A stretch of DNA of 64,000 nt from Kuafuiihalomonas sp964473255 (lineage in GTDB: Bacteria > Myxococcota > Kuafuiibacteriia > Kuafuiibacteriales > Kuafuiibacteriaceae): contig CAYYOT010000012.1 of assembly GCA_964473255.1 (NCBI GenBank), positions 1 through 64,000 on the forward strand, in the 5' to 3' direction. Each line of letters starts with the position of its first letter. Position 1 is the stretch's first letter. The position numbers were made by a program, and so were the translations under genes. Positions 24,942 to 32,944 of this stretch are shown here, piece after piece. Under the pieces are notes generated by a model. That model ran no database searches. It was not told the DNA's origin and saw nothing but the letters and a program-made list of their open reading frames with translations.

Positions 24942-25955
24942 GTGAAGCTCGCCCGCTCACTGGTACGCGACGCTGCGGGCCTCGCGCTCTATCGAAGCGG
25001 TCTGACCCGCCCGCTTCGGCGGTTGCGGCGTCGACTGACCGTCGTGACGTTTCATCGGGTCCTCCCCGCCGAGCAGCTTCGACGATACCCCCTTCGGGGT
25101 CTGGCGATGGAGCCCAAGGATTTTCGGTGGTTCGTCCAGTACTTCCGCCGGCACTTCGATTGCCGGACGCTCGCCGACGCCCACCAGGCCGCGAGGGCGG
25201 ACGGCGATCCGCCGCGCCCTCTTCTCGCGGTGACGTTCGACGACGGTCAGATCGACAATTTCCGGTACGCGCGACCCATTCTGGACGCGTGCGGCGTTCC
25301 CGCGACCTTCTTCGTTCCGGCCGATGCCGCGCGCGGAGGGGACCCGCTGTGGCACGACCGCCTCGCCTTCGGACTTCAGCGTCTTCGGGACCGCAGCGCC
25401 CGCGAATTCGCCGAGCAATGCCGGGCTCGGGCCCAGGAGGTCGGTTCGGTGAGCGAGATGGTCGAGGCGGCGAAATCACTCGGTCCCGAGACCCGGCGGG
25501 CTTGGATCGCAGAACTCGAAGCCCAGGGCGGAACCGCCGTTCCCACTTGGGACGGCTTCATGGGCGGCGCCGAGCTCCGAACGCTGGCCGGCAGCGGGCA
25601 CGAGGTGGGCTCCCACGGCGCGAGCCACGAGCTCCTGACCGATGTGGCTCCGGACCGACTCGCGGAGGAAACCGGGGGCTCCCGGTCGGCGCTGGAGGAG
25701 CTCGTACAGGAGGCGGTGACTGCGTTCTGCTACCCGAACGGGACCCACGACCCGACCGTCCGGGCTTCGGTGAAAGCGGCGGGCTACGCTCGAGCGGTCA
25801 CGACCGAATGGGGGAGCAACGACCGCATCGACGACCCGCTCCGCCTCCGCCGATGCGACATGGCCGACGCAAACACGCGAAGGACGACCGGCGGCTTATC
25901 GGAGTCCCGTTTGGCGTGGCGGCTCTCGGGCTGGCATCCGGGACTCTCGGCGTGA
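24942..25955 (+). CDS. Polysaccharide deacetylase family protein (carbohydrate esterase 4)
   Basis: A 337-residue deacetylase-like protein. The NodB fold is shown by the TVVTFHRVLP start, the metal/catalytic motif LLAVTFDDGQIDNF, FFVPADAARGG, the SHGASHELL metal motif and FCYPNGTHDPTVRASVKAAGY. No clear signal peptide is present. Members cut N-acetyl groups from extracellular polysaccharides or act in capsule and exopolysaccharide pathways. The GTG at 24942 has an AGG eight bases upstream and gives a typical start; a GTG at 24897 is also possible. It is followed by the micro-protein and exosortase genes on the same strand, consistent with a shared surface-polymer role. Confidence 0.85.
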   Translation: MKLARSLVRDAAGLALYRSGLTRPLRRLRRRLTVVTFHRVLPAEQLRRYPLRGLAMEPKDFRWFVQYFRRHFDCRTLADAHQAARADGDPPRPLLAVTFDDGQIDNFRYARPILDACGVPATFFVPADAARGGDPLWHDRLAFGLQRLRDRSAREFAEQCRARAQEVGSVSEMVEAAKSLGPETRRAWIAELEAQGGTAVPTWDGFMGGAELRTLAGSGHEVGSHGASHELLTDVAPDRLAEETGGSRSALEELVQEAVTAFCYPNGTHDPTVRASVKAAGYARAVTTEWGSNDRIDDPLRLRRCDMADANTRRTTGGLSESRLAWRLSGWHPGLSA

Positions 25956-26055
25956 TGTCGATCAAGGCATTGAACCTGAAATTCAGAGAAAACTACACCT
26001 TCCAAAAATGGACGTAATCCAGCAGGATATGTCACAAGTCCTGGTTGGGGTCGCC

Positions 26056-26301
26056 ATGCAGCATATTCGAAAGTTCGTCTTCACCGCGACGCTCGTCGCC
26101 GTCTTCTTCGGTCTCGCTCCGGGCGTCCCGATGGGCGAAGCCGAAGCCGGCTGGCTCAAAGACCTGATCCATAGGATTCGGGCGAGCCGCCAGGCCCGAC
26201 AGGCCGCTCCCGAGCTCGATCCGGGCACGGCGGGGCAAGCCATGGTGGTGCTGGCCGGCGGGGCCTATCTGATCGCTGGCCGTCGTCGTAAGAACGTCTG
26301 A
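26056..26301 (+). CDS. Micro-protein with signal peptide and PELDP (VPEID-type) C-terminal sorting signal
   Basis: An 81-residue exosortase substrate. Residues 1-31 are a Sec signal peptide (HIRKFVFTATLVAVFFGL, cleavage likely after GEAEA). Residues 32-51 are a short, basic, amphipathic stretch with Trp (WLKDLIHRIRASRQARQA). The C-terminus is a tripartite sorting tag: PELDP at 52-56, a transmembrane helix, and the basic tail GRRRKNV. The motif is close to the VPEID-CTERM class handled by exosortase E. The mature peptide before the tag would be only about 20 residues. A start at 26008 would add 16 residues before the signal peptide and is less likely. The exosortase gene follows 80 bases downstream. 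Confidence 0.82.
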   Translation: MQHIRKFVFTATLVAVFFGLAPGVPMGEAEAGWLKDLIHRIRASRQARQAAPELDPGTAGQAMVVLAGGAYLIAGRRRKNV

Positions 26302-26381
26302 TCGAAACGCAGGGAACTTCAGGCGAGGCGGGGCTCTCGCCTCCGCCGCGGACGCCTCCGGCGCCGCCCCTCTCCTGGGCG

Positions 26382-27917
26382 GTGTGGGCCGGCGTTCTCC
26401 TGCTGGAGTACCTGACGGTATCGTTCCTTTTCGATGCCCAGCCCCTCCGCGACGCGGCGCACGGCTGGTTTGGATACACCGGCGCGCTCGGCCCAGCCCT
26501 GGTCGCCGTCGGGGCCGGAGCTCTGGTCGTCGGCGCCGGCCCGGACCGTCGCGGGTTGGCCCTGCCCCGTGCGCCGCGGCGTCAGGCTCTGATCGCGGCG
26601 ATGTGTCAGGTCTCCGCTTTCGCGATCCTCGTCGCGGCAACCGCCGCCGTCGTCGCCGACATGACCGGGCCGGTCCTCATCGTGTGGCTCGGGGCGCTCT
26701 TGGCCGTGCTGGGCGCGACGTTTGCGGCGGTCGTCGATCTCCGCACCGGAACCGCATTCGATGGGCAGCTCGCCCGGACCGTCGGCCTCGCCGCCGCCGT
26801 CGGCATCTCCGCCTACGTCGCCGGGCAGGCGGCAACCCAGCTATGGGAGTTCCTCGCCGCCATCTCGCTGCGAGGCGCGGCGCTGTTGCTCCTACCCTTC
26901 GGTGATCTTCGGGTCGTCATACCGGAGGAGCGCCTCCTGGGCCTCGGCAACTATCTGGTGGAAGTCACGTCGGTCTGCTCCGGCGTCGAGGGTATCGGGC
27001 TCATCGTGGTCCTCGTCGGCGCCGACCTCTGGCTCCATCGGCGACGCATCCCGCGCGCCAAGGCGTTTGTCGTGCTCGGTCTCGCCGTCGTATTCGTGCT
27101 CTTCGCCAACGTGGTGCGCATCGCCCTCTTGGTCTTCGTCGGGGCGGCCGTCTCGCCCGGGATCGCGCAGGGCGGATTTCATTCCAAGGCGGGATGGGTC
27201 CTTTACTCGCTGGTGGCCTTGGGCTTCGTCGCCGTGAACCATCGCCGACTCTATAGCCCCGAGGTCCGACCCGAGCCGTCCTCCTCGCCCGCCGCCCCGT
27301 ACCTGGTTCCGGTCGTGGTCGTCGCCGCAGCCAACCTGGTGTCCAGCCTGTTCACCGTCGACTTTCCCAGCAGCTATCCGCTCACCGCGCTCGCCGGAGG
27401 AGTCGCCATCGTCTGGGCTTACAAGCACTGGCCGGAGACCCTCCGCGCTCCGAACTGGTCATGGGCTTTCGCGGTCGGGCTCGTTGCCTACGCGCTCTGG
27501 CTCTTCCTCCTCCCCGAGCCTGAACTGGCGCGTACGCAGGCTCGAGTGGACAGCATGTGGGCGGGAGGCCCTTGGTTTTGGGCGCCCTGGATCTTCGCTC
27601 GGATCGCCGGATCCGTGCTCGTGGCTCCCGTGGTCGAAGAACTGGCTTTCCGTGGCTTCCTCCTCCGCTGGGTCGCAGATGCGGACTTCAGCTCGGTGCC
27701 CTACGACCGCTTCGTTCCGGCCGGCATCCTCGTTTCGTCGGTTGCGTTCGGGCTCCTTCACTCGGCGGCCCTCGCCGGCGTCGCCGTGGGCATCCTGTAC
27801 GCAGCCGCGCAGCTGGTCAGTGGACGACTCGAGACTGCAGTCGTCGCTCATGCGGTGACGAACGCCTGTCTGGTCGTGCACGTGTTGGCCGGCGGAGCCT
27901 GGTGGCTCTGGCTGTGA
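26382..27917 (+). CDS. xrtE: Exosortase E/CPBP intramembrane protease fusion
   Basis: A 511-residue, multi-pass membrane protein with two enzymes in one chain. The N-terminal half is an exosortase with the catalytic triad visible: Cys199 in EVTSVCSGVEGIGL, Arg246 in NVVRIALLV and His267 in GGFHSKAGW. The C-terminal half is a CPBP (CAAX-type, Abi) metalloprotease with EELAFRGFLLRW (Glu419-Glu420, Arg424), FGLLHSAALAG (His460) and HAVTNAC (His490, Asn494). This fusion matches the exosortase E/protease, VPEID-CTERM type. It probably recognises and cleaves the sorting tag of the micro-protein encoded just upstream. It starts with GTG 26382. Confidence 0.9.
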   Translation: MWAGVLLLEYLTVSFLFDAQPLRDAAHGWFGYTGALGPALVAVGAGALVVGAGPDRRGLALPRAPRRQALIAAMCQVSAFAILVAATAAVVADMTGPVLIVWLGALLAVLGATFAAVVDLRTGTAFDGQLARTVGLAAAVGISAYVAGQAATQLWEFLAAISLRGAALLLLPFGDLRVVIPEERLLGLGNYLVEVTSVCSGVEGIGLIVVLVGADLWLHRRRIPRAKAFVVLGLAVVFVLFANVVRIALLVFVGAAVSPGIAQGGFHSKAGWVLYSLVALGFVAVNHRRLYSPEVRPEPSSSPAAPYLVPVVVVAAANLVSSLFTVDFPSSYPLTALAGGVAIVWAYKHWPETLRAPNWSWAFAVGLVAYALWLFLLPEPELARTQARVDSMWAGGPWFWAPWIFARIAGSVLVAPVVEELAFRGFLLRWVADADFSSVPYDRFVPAGILVSSVAFGLLHSAALAGVAVGILYAAAQLVSGRLETAVVAHAVTNACLVVHVLAGGAWWLWL

Positions 27918-27924
27918 GCTCGTC

Positions 27925-28713
27925 TCAGAAGATACAAAAAGCCTCGGCCGGTCCGCAGCACACCTCCCGGTCCTCGTCGCTCGCGTTGATGCACTGAGAC
28001 CCTTGAATCCGGCAGAGCGGCTGCTGGACGATATCGCACACCGCGCAGTTGCAGGGCACGACCACCAAGGGGTCACAGGCCCGTCGAGCCGTCGTACAGC
28101 ACGCCGAATCCGGACCGTCGGCGCACTCCTGGGCGTCGAGCTGGCATGCACCCACCCGGTCCACGGCGCCGCACCGCTCTTCGCACGCGCAGGGATCGGG
28201 CTCGGCCCGAAGGCAGGCCAGCGAGGCCAACAGCACGCGTCGAGTACAGGTGAGATCGTTGCACTGGCGGTCCGCCTGGCAATCGGCAGCATCGGCCGCT
28301 AGCTCTTGGCAGCGTGGGTTGTCCCCGGTGAAGTCGCTGCAGTCCTGCCTGCAGTTTTCGAGCTCGCCCTCTTCCAGCTCTTCGCACTCCACGCGGATTT
28401 CGCAGGCTTCCTCGCACACCTCGACCACGGTGGGTGGTGGAGAGGCATCGGCAACCATCGCGTCGCGACGAGTCTGGGCATCGGGAAAGGAAGTGGCATC
28501 GGGACGACCCGCATCCACACCCCGGGCGTCGGGTCGATCGATCGACGCATCGGGTGTCGCGCGGGCGTCGGAGCTCTCGGCGTCGACTCGAGCGGCATCG
28601 GTGCGGCCAGCGCCGCCGTCGTCCGAGTCGCTGCAGGCCGACGCGACCAGGGCCAGAGTGACGAGAGGGAAAAGTGCGCGAGTCACGGACCGGTGATACC
28701 ACGCAAGCTTCAC
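27925..28713 (-). CDS. Hypothetical Cys-rich lipoprotein with Asp/Ala tether
   Basis: A 262-residue lipoprotein with the lipobox SAC at about residue 27. The signal is followed by an Asp/Ala-rich unstructured tether (repeats such as RPDARGVDAGRPDA, about 28-90) and a compact C-terminal domain with over 20 cysteines (VCEEACEIRVECEEL, CRQDCSDF, CACEERCGAV and CNCAVCDIVQ). The cysteine density implies disulfides or metal binding outside the cytoplasm. I do not recognise the domain. Its start is six bases after the dnaE2 stop, so it may share the SOS-controlled transcript. It is convergent with the exosortase gene. Confidence 0.72.
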   Translation of the reverse strand: MKLAWYHRSVTRALFPLVTLALVASACSDSDDGGAGRTDAARVDAESSDARATPDASIDRPDARGVDAGRPDATSFPDAQTRRDAMVADASPPPTVVEVCEEACEIRVECEELEEGELENCRQDCSDFTGDNPRCQELAADAADCQADRQCNDLTCTRRVLLASLACLRAEPDPCACEERCGAVDRVGACQLDAQECADGPDSACCTTARRACDPLVVVPCNCAVCDIVQQPLCRIQGSQCINASDEDREVCCGPAEAFCIF

Positions 28714-28719
28714 CGGGCC

Positions 28720-31700
28720 TCAAAAGAAGTTCCGTGAGACCGCACCGGGGGTGGGACCGGCCAGCGGCTCGAAGCGATCGACGATGACGTTGCTGACCTG
28801 GTGCCGTCGCTCGAGCTTACCGACCGCAGCCAGCAGCACGGCATCCCGGACCCACGAACGGTGCCGTTCCCACACGTGGGAAAAGACCACCAGGTTCATC
28901 TGTCCGTCTTCATCCTCGAGCGTCATGAATATGACGCCTTTCGCCGTTCCCGGTCGCTGGCGGACGGTCACCAAGCCCCCCACCTTCACCCGGCGACCGG
29001 GAGTCGTCGCTTCGACTTGGCGGTAGCCCATGATCCCCTGGCGCTTCAGGTCTTCACGAAGAAGCGCAACCGGATGAACCCGGGTCGACAGTCCGAGCGA
29101 TCGAAAGTCTGCCTGCATCTCCTCCACCGGGTCCATCGTCGACAGCCCACGCGCTGGAAGAGGGGTGGATACGGTTCGTAGGAGCGGAGCGCCGCGATCG
29201 AAACCCAACACCTGCCAAAGCGCCTGTCGGCGGTCGCAGCCCAGACCGGAAAACGCATCGGCGGCGGCGAGCTGGACCGCGGCATCCAGCGGCACATCGG
29301 CTCGGTGAAGAACGTCGGTGACGCTCTCGAACGGTCTCTCGGTTCGCGCCAGGACGATCCGCTTCGCCACCGGCTCGCTGAGCTGACCGACTTGGTCGAG
29401 TCCGATGCGGACCGCCGGTTGGACGGGCCGACCGAAGCTCTTTCGCCCCTCGACATGGTCGGCCCAAGGCGTGTGACGTTTTTCCCGATGGGGACTCTCG
29501 TCGTACCAGGGCGGGATACGCTCGTCGTCCGGCACTTCGAGGGTCGTCTCCGCTTCGCTGTTCACGACGCAGGGGGGGCGCACCTCGAGGCCGTGCCGCC
29601 GACCGTCTTCGATCAGAGTGTGCACGCCGTAGAAGCCCATCGGCTGGCTATTGATGAGCGCGGCGAGAAATGCCGCCGGGTGATAGCGCTTCAGATAGCA
29701 GGAGGCGTACCCGATCAGGGCGAAGGATGCCGCGTGAGACTCGGGAAAGCCGTACCCGCCAAAGCCCTGGATCATCTTGAAGATTCGCTCGGCAAAGTCC
29801 CTCTCCATACCGTTTTCGAGCATTCCGTCGATGATGCGGTCGCGCATCTTGTCGATGTGGAGCTGTGAGTTCCAGCCGATCGCTCGCCGAAGATGATCGG
29901 CTTCGCCTGGAGAAAAGCCCGCCACCTGTACGGCCACCTTCATGACCTGCTCTTGGAACAGCGGAAGTCCGTAAGTTCGACCCAGGATCTTCTCCAGGTC
30001 CGGGTGGGGATAATCGACGGGCTCGGTGCCTTCCCGTCGCCGCAGGTATGGATGCACCATGTCACCCTGGATCGGCCCGGGCCGAATGATGGCCACCGCT
30101 ACCACGAGATCATAGAACGTTCGCGGGCGCAGCCGCGGGAGGGTCTGCATCTGGGCGCGGGACTCGACCTGAAACGTCCCCACGGTGTCGGCGTCGCCGA
30201 TCATTTCGTACACCGCCGGCACTTCCGCGGGTACGGTCGCCAGCGATAGGTCTCGTCCTTCCGTCTGGCGAATCGCGTCGAACGCCCGGCGCACGACGGA
30301 AAGCATTCCCAAGGCGAGAAGGTCGACCTTGACCAGCCCCAGCGTCTCCACGTCGCGCTTGTCCCAAGCGATGACCGTCCGATGCTCCATCGTTGCGTTC
30401 TCGACGGGGAGCAGCTCGACGATCGGATCCTTGGTGATGACGAATCCACCCGAGTGTAGCCCGAGATGACGAGGAAAGCCGCGAAGCTCTTCGGCCCAGC
30501 GAACCAGAAGACGCACGCGGGCATCGCGAGGGTCCATCCCGGCTTGGCGAACTTCCTCGTCGGTCATGTCCGGTGCCGACCAGTGGCCACGGCCGTCCGT
30601 GATACGGTCGATCTGGTCTTCGCCCAGCCCCAAGACCTTGCCCACTTCGCGGTACGCGAGCTTGCTCCGATAGCAGATGACGTTGGCGACCATCGCCGCC
30701 CGGTCCCGGCCATACTTTTCGAACACGTACTGCATGACTTCCTCTCGGCGCTGATGCTCGAAGTCGACGTCGATGTCCGGCGGCTCGCCTCGCTCCGCGG
30801 AGATGAAGCGCTCGAAGAGCAGGTTCATGCGCACGGGATCGATGGCCGTGATCCCCAAGCAAAAGCAGACGATGGAGTTGGCGGCCGAACCGCGGCCCTG
30901 GCAAAGAATCCCGCGCGAACGCGCGAAGCGCACGACATCCCAAACGGTGAGAAAATAGCCCTCGAAGCCGAGGTCTTCGATCAGCTTCATCTCGTGGTCG
31001 ATCTGGTCCTCGACCTCACGCGGAATGCCCCGAGGATAGCGCTCCTGCGCGCCCTTTCGGACCAGCTTCCACAGATAGCCGAGCCCGGTTTCGCCTTCGG
31101 GCAGCACTTCCAGGGTGAAGTCGTGGACCAGCTCGTCCAGGCGGAATCGGCAGGCATCGGCGAGCTCGACCGTCCGGGCAACGGCAGCGGCGTGCTCGGG
31201 GATCAGCCGGTACATCTCTTCGGCGCTGCGAAGGTAACCCATGCCGTGGGGCAACAGGTGTCGTCCCGCTTCGTCGAGCCGTTTCCCCACCCGGACGCCC
31301 GTCAAGATATCCTGCAGCGGCTTTCGCTCCCGCGCATGCATGACCACGCCGCCGGTGGCGACCACGGGGATTCCAAAACGCTGGGCGGCCGCCGTCACCT
31401 CCGCGATGCGCTCCGGGTCGTCGGGCCGAAACGCCCGCTCCACCGAGAGATGAAGCCGGTCGCCGAACAGGTCGCGTTCGCGGGCGAGCGAAAGATGGTC
31501 CGGCGGACCGACGTGGATGGCGAAGAGCCCGGCGGCCTGCGCGGCGACGTCGTCGAACGAGAGCTCGAACCCGCCTTTGCCGGTCTTCAGGCGGGCTTCA
31601 CTCAAGAGCCGACAGAGTCGGCCGTAGCTGGCGCGATCCGAGGGCAGAAGAACCAGCCCCGGACCGGTCGTGGAAACACCGGTCAGGCGGACTTCGGTGC

Positions 31701-31893
31701 CGACCAGGATCTGAACGCCGTGCTCTTTACCCGCGTTGAAAGCACGGACCACGCCGTACAGGCCGGCATGGTCGGTGATGGCCAGCCGGTCGTGGCCGAG
31801 GCGCGCCGCGGTGGCGACCAGCTCTTCCGGATGGGACGCCCCCCGCAGGAACGAGAAGTTCGACGCGCACCGCAGCTCGACGTATCCGGCCAC
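28720..31893 (-). CDS. dnaE2: Error-prone DNA polymerase DnaE2 (ImuC)
   Basis: The catalytic subunit of the ImuB-DnaE2 mutasome that performs translesion synthesis after DNA damage. The protein is about 1057 residues, the family size. It has the PHP N-terminus (ELRCASNFSFLRGASHPEELV, ITDHAGLYG), the polymerase catalytic acids in PDIDVDFEHQRREE, HLGLHSGGFVI, and a C-terminal OB-fold (MTLEDEDGQMNLVVFSHVWE). A TTG at 31905 also opens the frame, but the LexA-like box and promoter elements lie at 31902-31930, so the GTG at 31893 is preferred. Its partner imuB lies about 6.4 kb away on the same strand rather than in one cassette, and imuA is not in the window. Confidence 0.95.
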   Translation of the reverse strand: MAGYVELRCASNFSFLRGASHPEELVATAARLGHDRLAITDHAGLYGVVRAFNAGKEHGVQILVGTEVRLTGVSTTGPGLVLLPSDRASYGRLCRLLSEARLKTGKGGFELSFDDVAAQAAGLFAIHVGPPDHLSLARERDLFGDRLHLSVERAFRPDDPERIAEVTAAAQRFGIPVVATGGVVMHARERKPLQDILTGVRVGKRLDEAGRHLLPHGMGYLRSAEEMYRLIPEHAAAVARTVELADACRFRLDELVHDFTLEVLPEGETGLGYLWKLVRKGAQERYPRGIPREVEDQIDHEMKLIEDLGFEGYFLTVWDVVRFARSRGILCQGRGSAANSIVCFCLGITAIDPVRMNLLFERFISAERGEPPDIDVDFEHQRREEVMQYVFEKYGRDRAAMVANVICYRSKLAYREVGKVLGLGEDQIDRITDGRGHWSAPDMTDEEVRQAGMDPRDARVRLLVRWAEELRGFPRHLGLHSGGFVITKDPIVELLPVENATMEHRTVIAWDKRDVETLGLVKVDLLALGMLSVVRRAFDAIRQTEGRDLSLATVPAEVPAVYEMIGDADTVGTFQVESRAQMQTLPRLRPRTFYDLVVAVAIIRPGPIQGDMVHPYLRRREGTEPVDYPHPDLEKILGRTYGLPLFQEQVMKVAVQVAGFSPGEADHLRRAIGWNSQLHIDKMRDRIIDGMLENGMERDFAERIFKMIQGFGGYGFPESHAASFALIGYASCYLKRYHPAAFLAALINSQPMGFYGVHTLIEDGRRHGLEVRPPCVVNSEAETTLEVPDDERIPPWYDESPHREKRHTPWADHVEGRKSFGRPVQPAVRIGLDQVGQLSEPVAKRIVLARTERPFESVTDVLHRADVPLDAAVQLAAADAFSGLGCDRRQALWQVLGFDRGAPLLRTVSTPLPARGLSTMDPVEEMQADFRSLGLSTRVHPVALLREDLKRQGIMGYRQVEATTPGRRVKVGGLVTVRQRPGTAKGVIFMTLEDEDGQMNLVVFSHVWERHRSWVRDAVLLAAVGKLERRHQVSNVIVDRFEPLAGPTPGAVSRNFF

Positions 31894-31901
31894 CGGAGAG
31901 A

Positions 31902-31930
31902 ACAACAGAACACTTGTTCAGCTCAATCAA
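31902..31930 (-). promoter_or_regulatory. LexA-like box within the dnaE2 promoter
   Basis: On the minus strand CTGAACAAGTGTTCTG (31921-31906) matches 11 of 12 positions of CTGAAC-N4-GTTCAG, the palindrome underlying the LexA box described for Myxococcus xanthus. It lies between a TTGATT at 31930-31925 and a weak TGTTGT at 31907-31902, spaced 17 bases, so a bound repressor would block RNA polymerase. A transcript starting about seven bases downstream would begin almost at the GTG start codon at 31893. Confidence 0.7.
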
Positions 31931-31996
31931 GCCCGAAACGGGGAACCCGGGGCGTGCGAGGTTTCTGCGGCTCCGCCCCGTCCACCCGCGCCCTCC

Positions 31997-32032
31997 GCCC
32001 TCCGGTCTTTCCGCGCCCTCCGGTCTTTCCGC
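31997..32032. repeat. Perfect 18-base tandem repeat, two copies
   Basis: The unit gccctccggtctttccgc occurs twice head to tail in the spacer between dnaE2 and the upstream lipoprotein gene, preceded by a partial copy (gccctcc). It is non-coding in both neighbours. It could be a simple slippage duplication; no function is evident. Confidence 0.8.
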
Positions 32033-32063
32033 GGCCCCGACCGGGGCGAGCCCCGACAGCTCA

Positions 32064-32828
32064 TCAGCATCCGGCTTGAGTGTCGGGGACCTCGGTCGTC
32101 ACGAATGCTTCGCGCACGAAGGTCGTGCCGCCGGGGACCGGGACCTCGACGCGATATCGGTCGACCTGGTCGGCGATGTCGGAGGGACGCGTGGTCTGAC
32201 CGACGCGGGCGCGATTGATGATCAGCTGGACCGCCCCACCGTCGATCGTCACTTCGCCCGGCACGCCGAAGTCGAAAGCGAAGACCAGTGAATCGGGGAG
32301 GGCGAGCTCGGTCCCGGCGACATCGAGCATGACCAGCCGCGTGCCGAGCTCCAGCTGCCGCTGCTCCTCTGAAGTGAGGTTCGTGACCTCGGGCGTCACC
32401 AGACGAAACCCAGACCAAATGTGGCCGATGCCGTCCTCCTGGGAACCACACTCCCAGAGCAAAAGGTCACCTTGGCGGACGTCGGATTGCTCCTTCAGAC
32501 GCTGCGGGTCGGGATTCATGGCCGATGTGATCGTGAGCTCCGGGTCACCGCTCGGCGGGTCGCCCGGCGTGTACCGTCCGGCGTCTTCCACCATGGCGTC
32601 ACCGGACGCGTCGGCGCCCCCGTCATCCCTCCCAGCGTCGGGCTCGCCCGCGTCGATAAGACCCGCCTCGGCCCGGGCGTCGGGACGGTCGACCGCCGCG
32701 TCAGGGCGTACGTCCGGACCCGACGTGGCGTCATCCGACGCGCGTGCGTCGGCCGCTCCCGACGAGCCATCGTCGTCGGAGCACGCGAACAGCGCGAGGA
32801 TGAATACCGCAGGTAAGCACCGTTGCAT
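32064..32828 (-). CDS. Hypothetical lipoprotein with Asp/Ala tether
   Basis: A 254-residue lipoprotein starting at ATG 32828. The signal peptide MQRCLPAVFILALFAC ends in a lipobox (Cys16). An Asp/Ala-rich tether (about 17-85, with RPDAAVDRPDARAEA-type repeats) is followed by a beta-rich globular domain of about 165 residues (LTITSAMNPDPQRLK, GDLLLWECGSQEDGIGHIWSGF, LVFAFDFGVPGEVTI). I do not recognise the domain. It probably sits on the outer membrane. It lies upstream of dnaE2 on the same strand, separated by 143-170 bases that hold the dnaE2 promoter. Confidence 0.7.
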   Translation of the reverse strand: MQRCLPAVFILALFACSDDDGSSGAADARASDDATSGPDVRPDAAVDRPDARAEAGLIDAGEPDAGRDDGGADASGDAMVEDAGRYTPGDPPSGDPELTITSAMNPDPQRLKEQSDVRQGDLLLWECGSQEDGIGHIWSGFRLVTPEVTNLTSEEQRQLELGTRLVMLDVAGTELALPDSLVFAFDFGVPGEVTIDGGAVQLIINRARVGQTTRPSDIADQVDRYRVEVPVPGGTTFVREAFVTTEVPDTQAGC

Positions 32829-32944
32829 GGAGGACCGAGGATGGGCGAAACCGGCGAAGCGGGCAAGCATCGTGCATTTTACCGATGCCGGAGCGCGTTC
32901 GGTTTAACCGAGTCGAGCTCCCGTCTGGTAGATCCTACGGGTCG

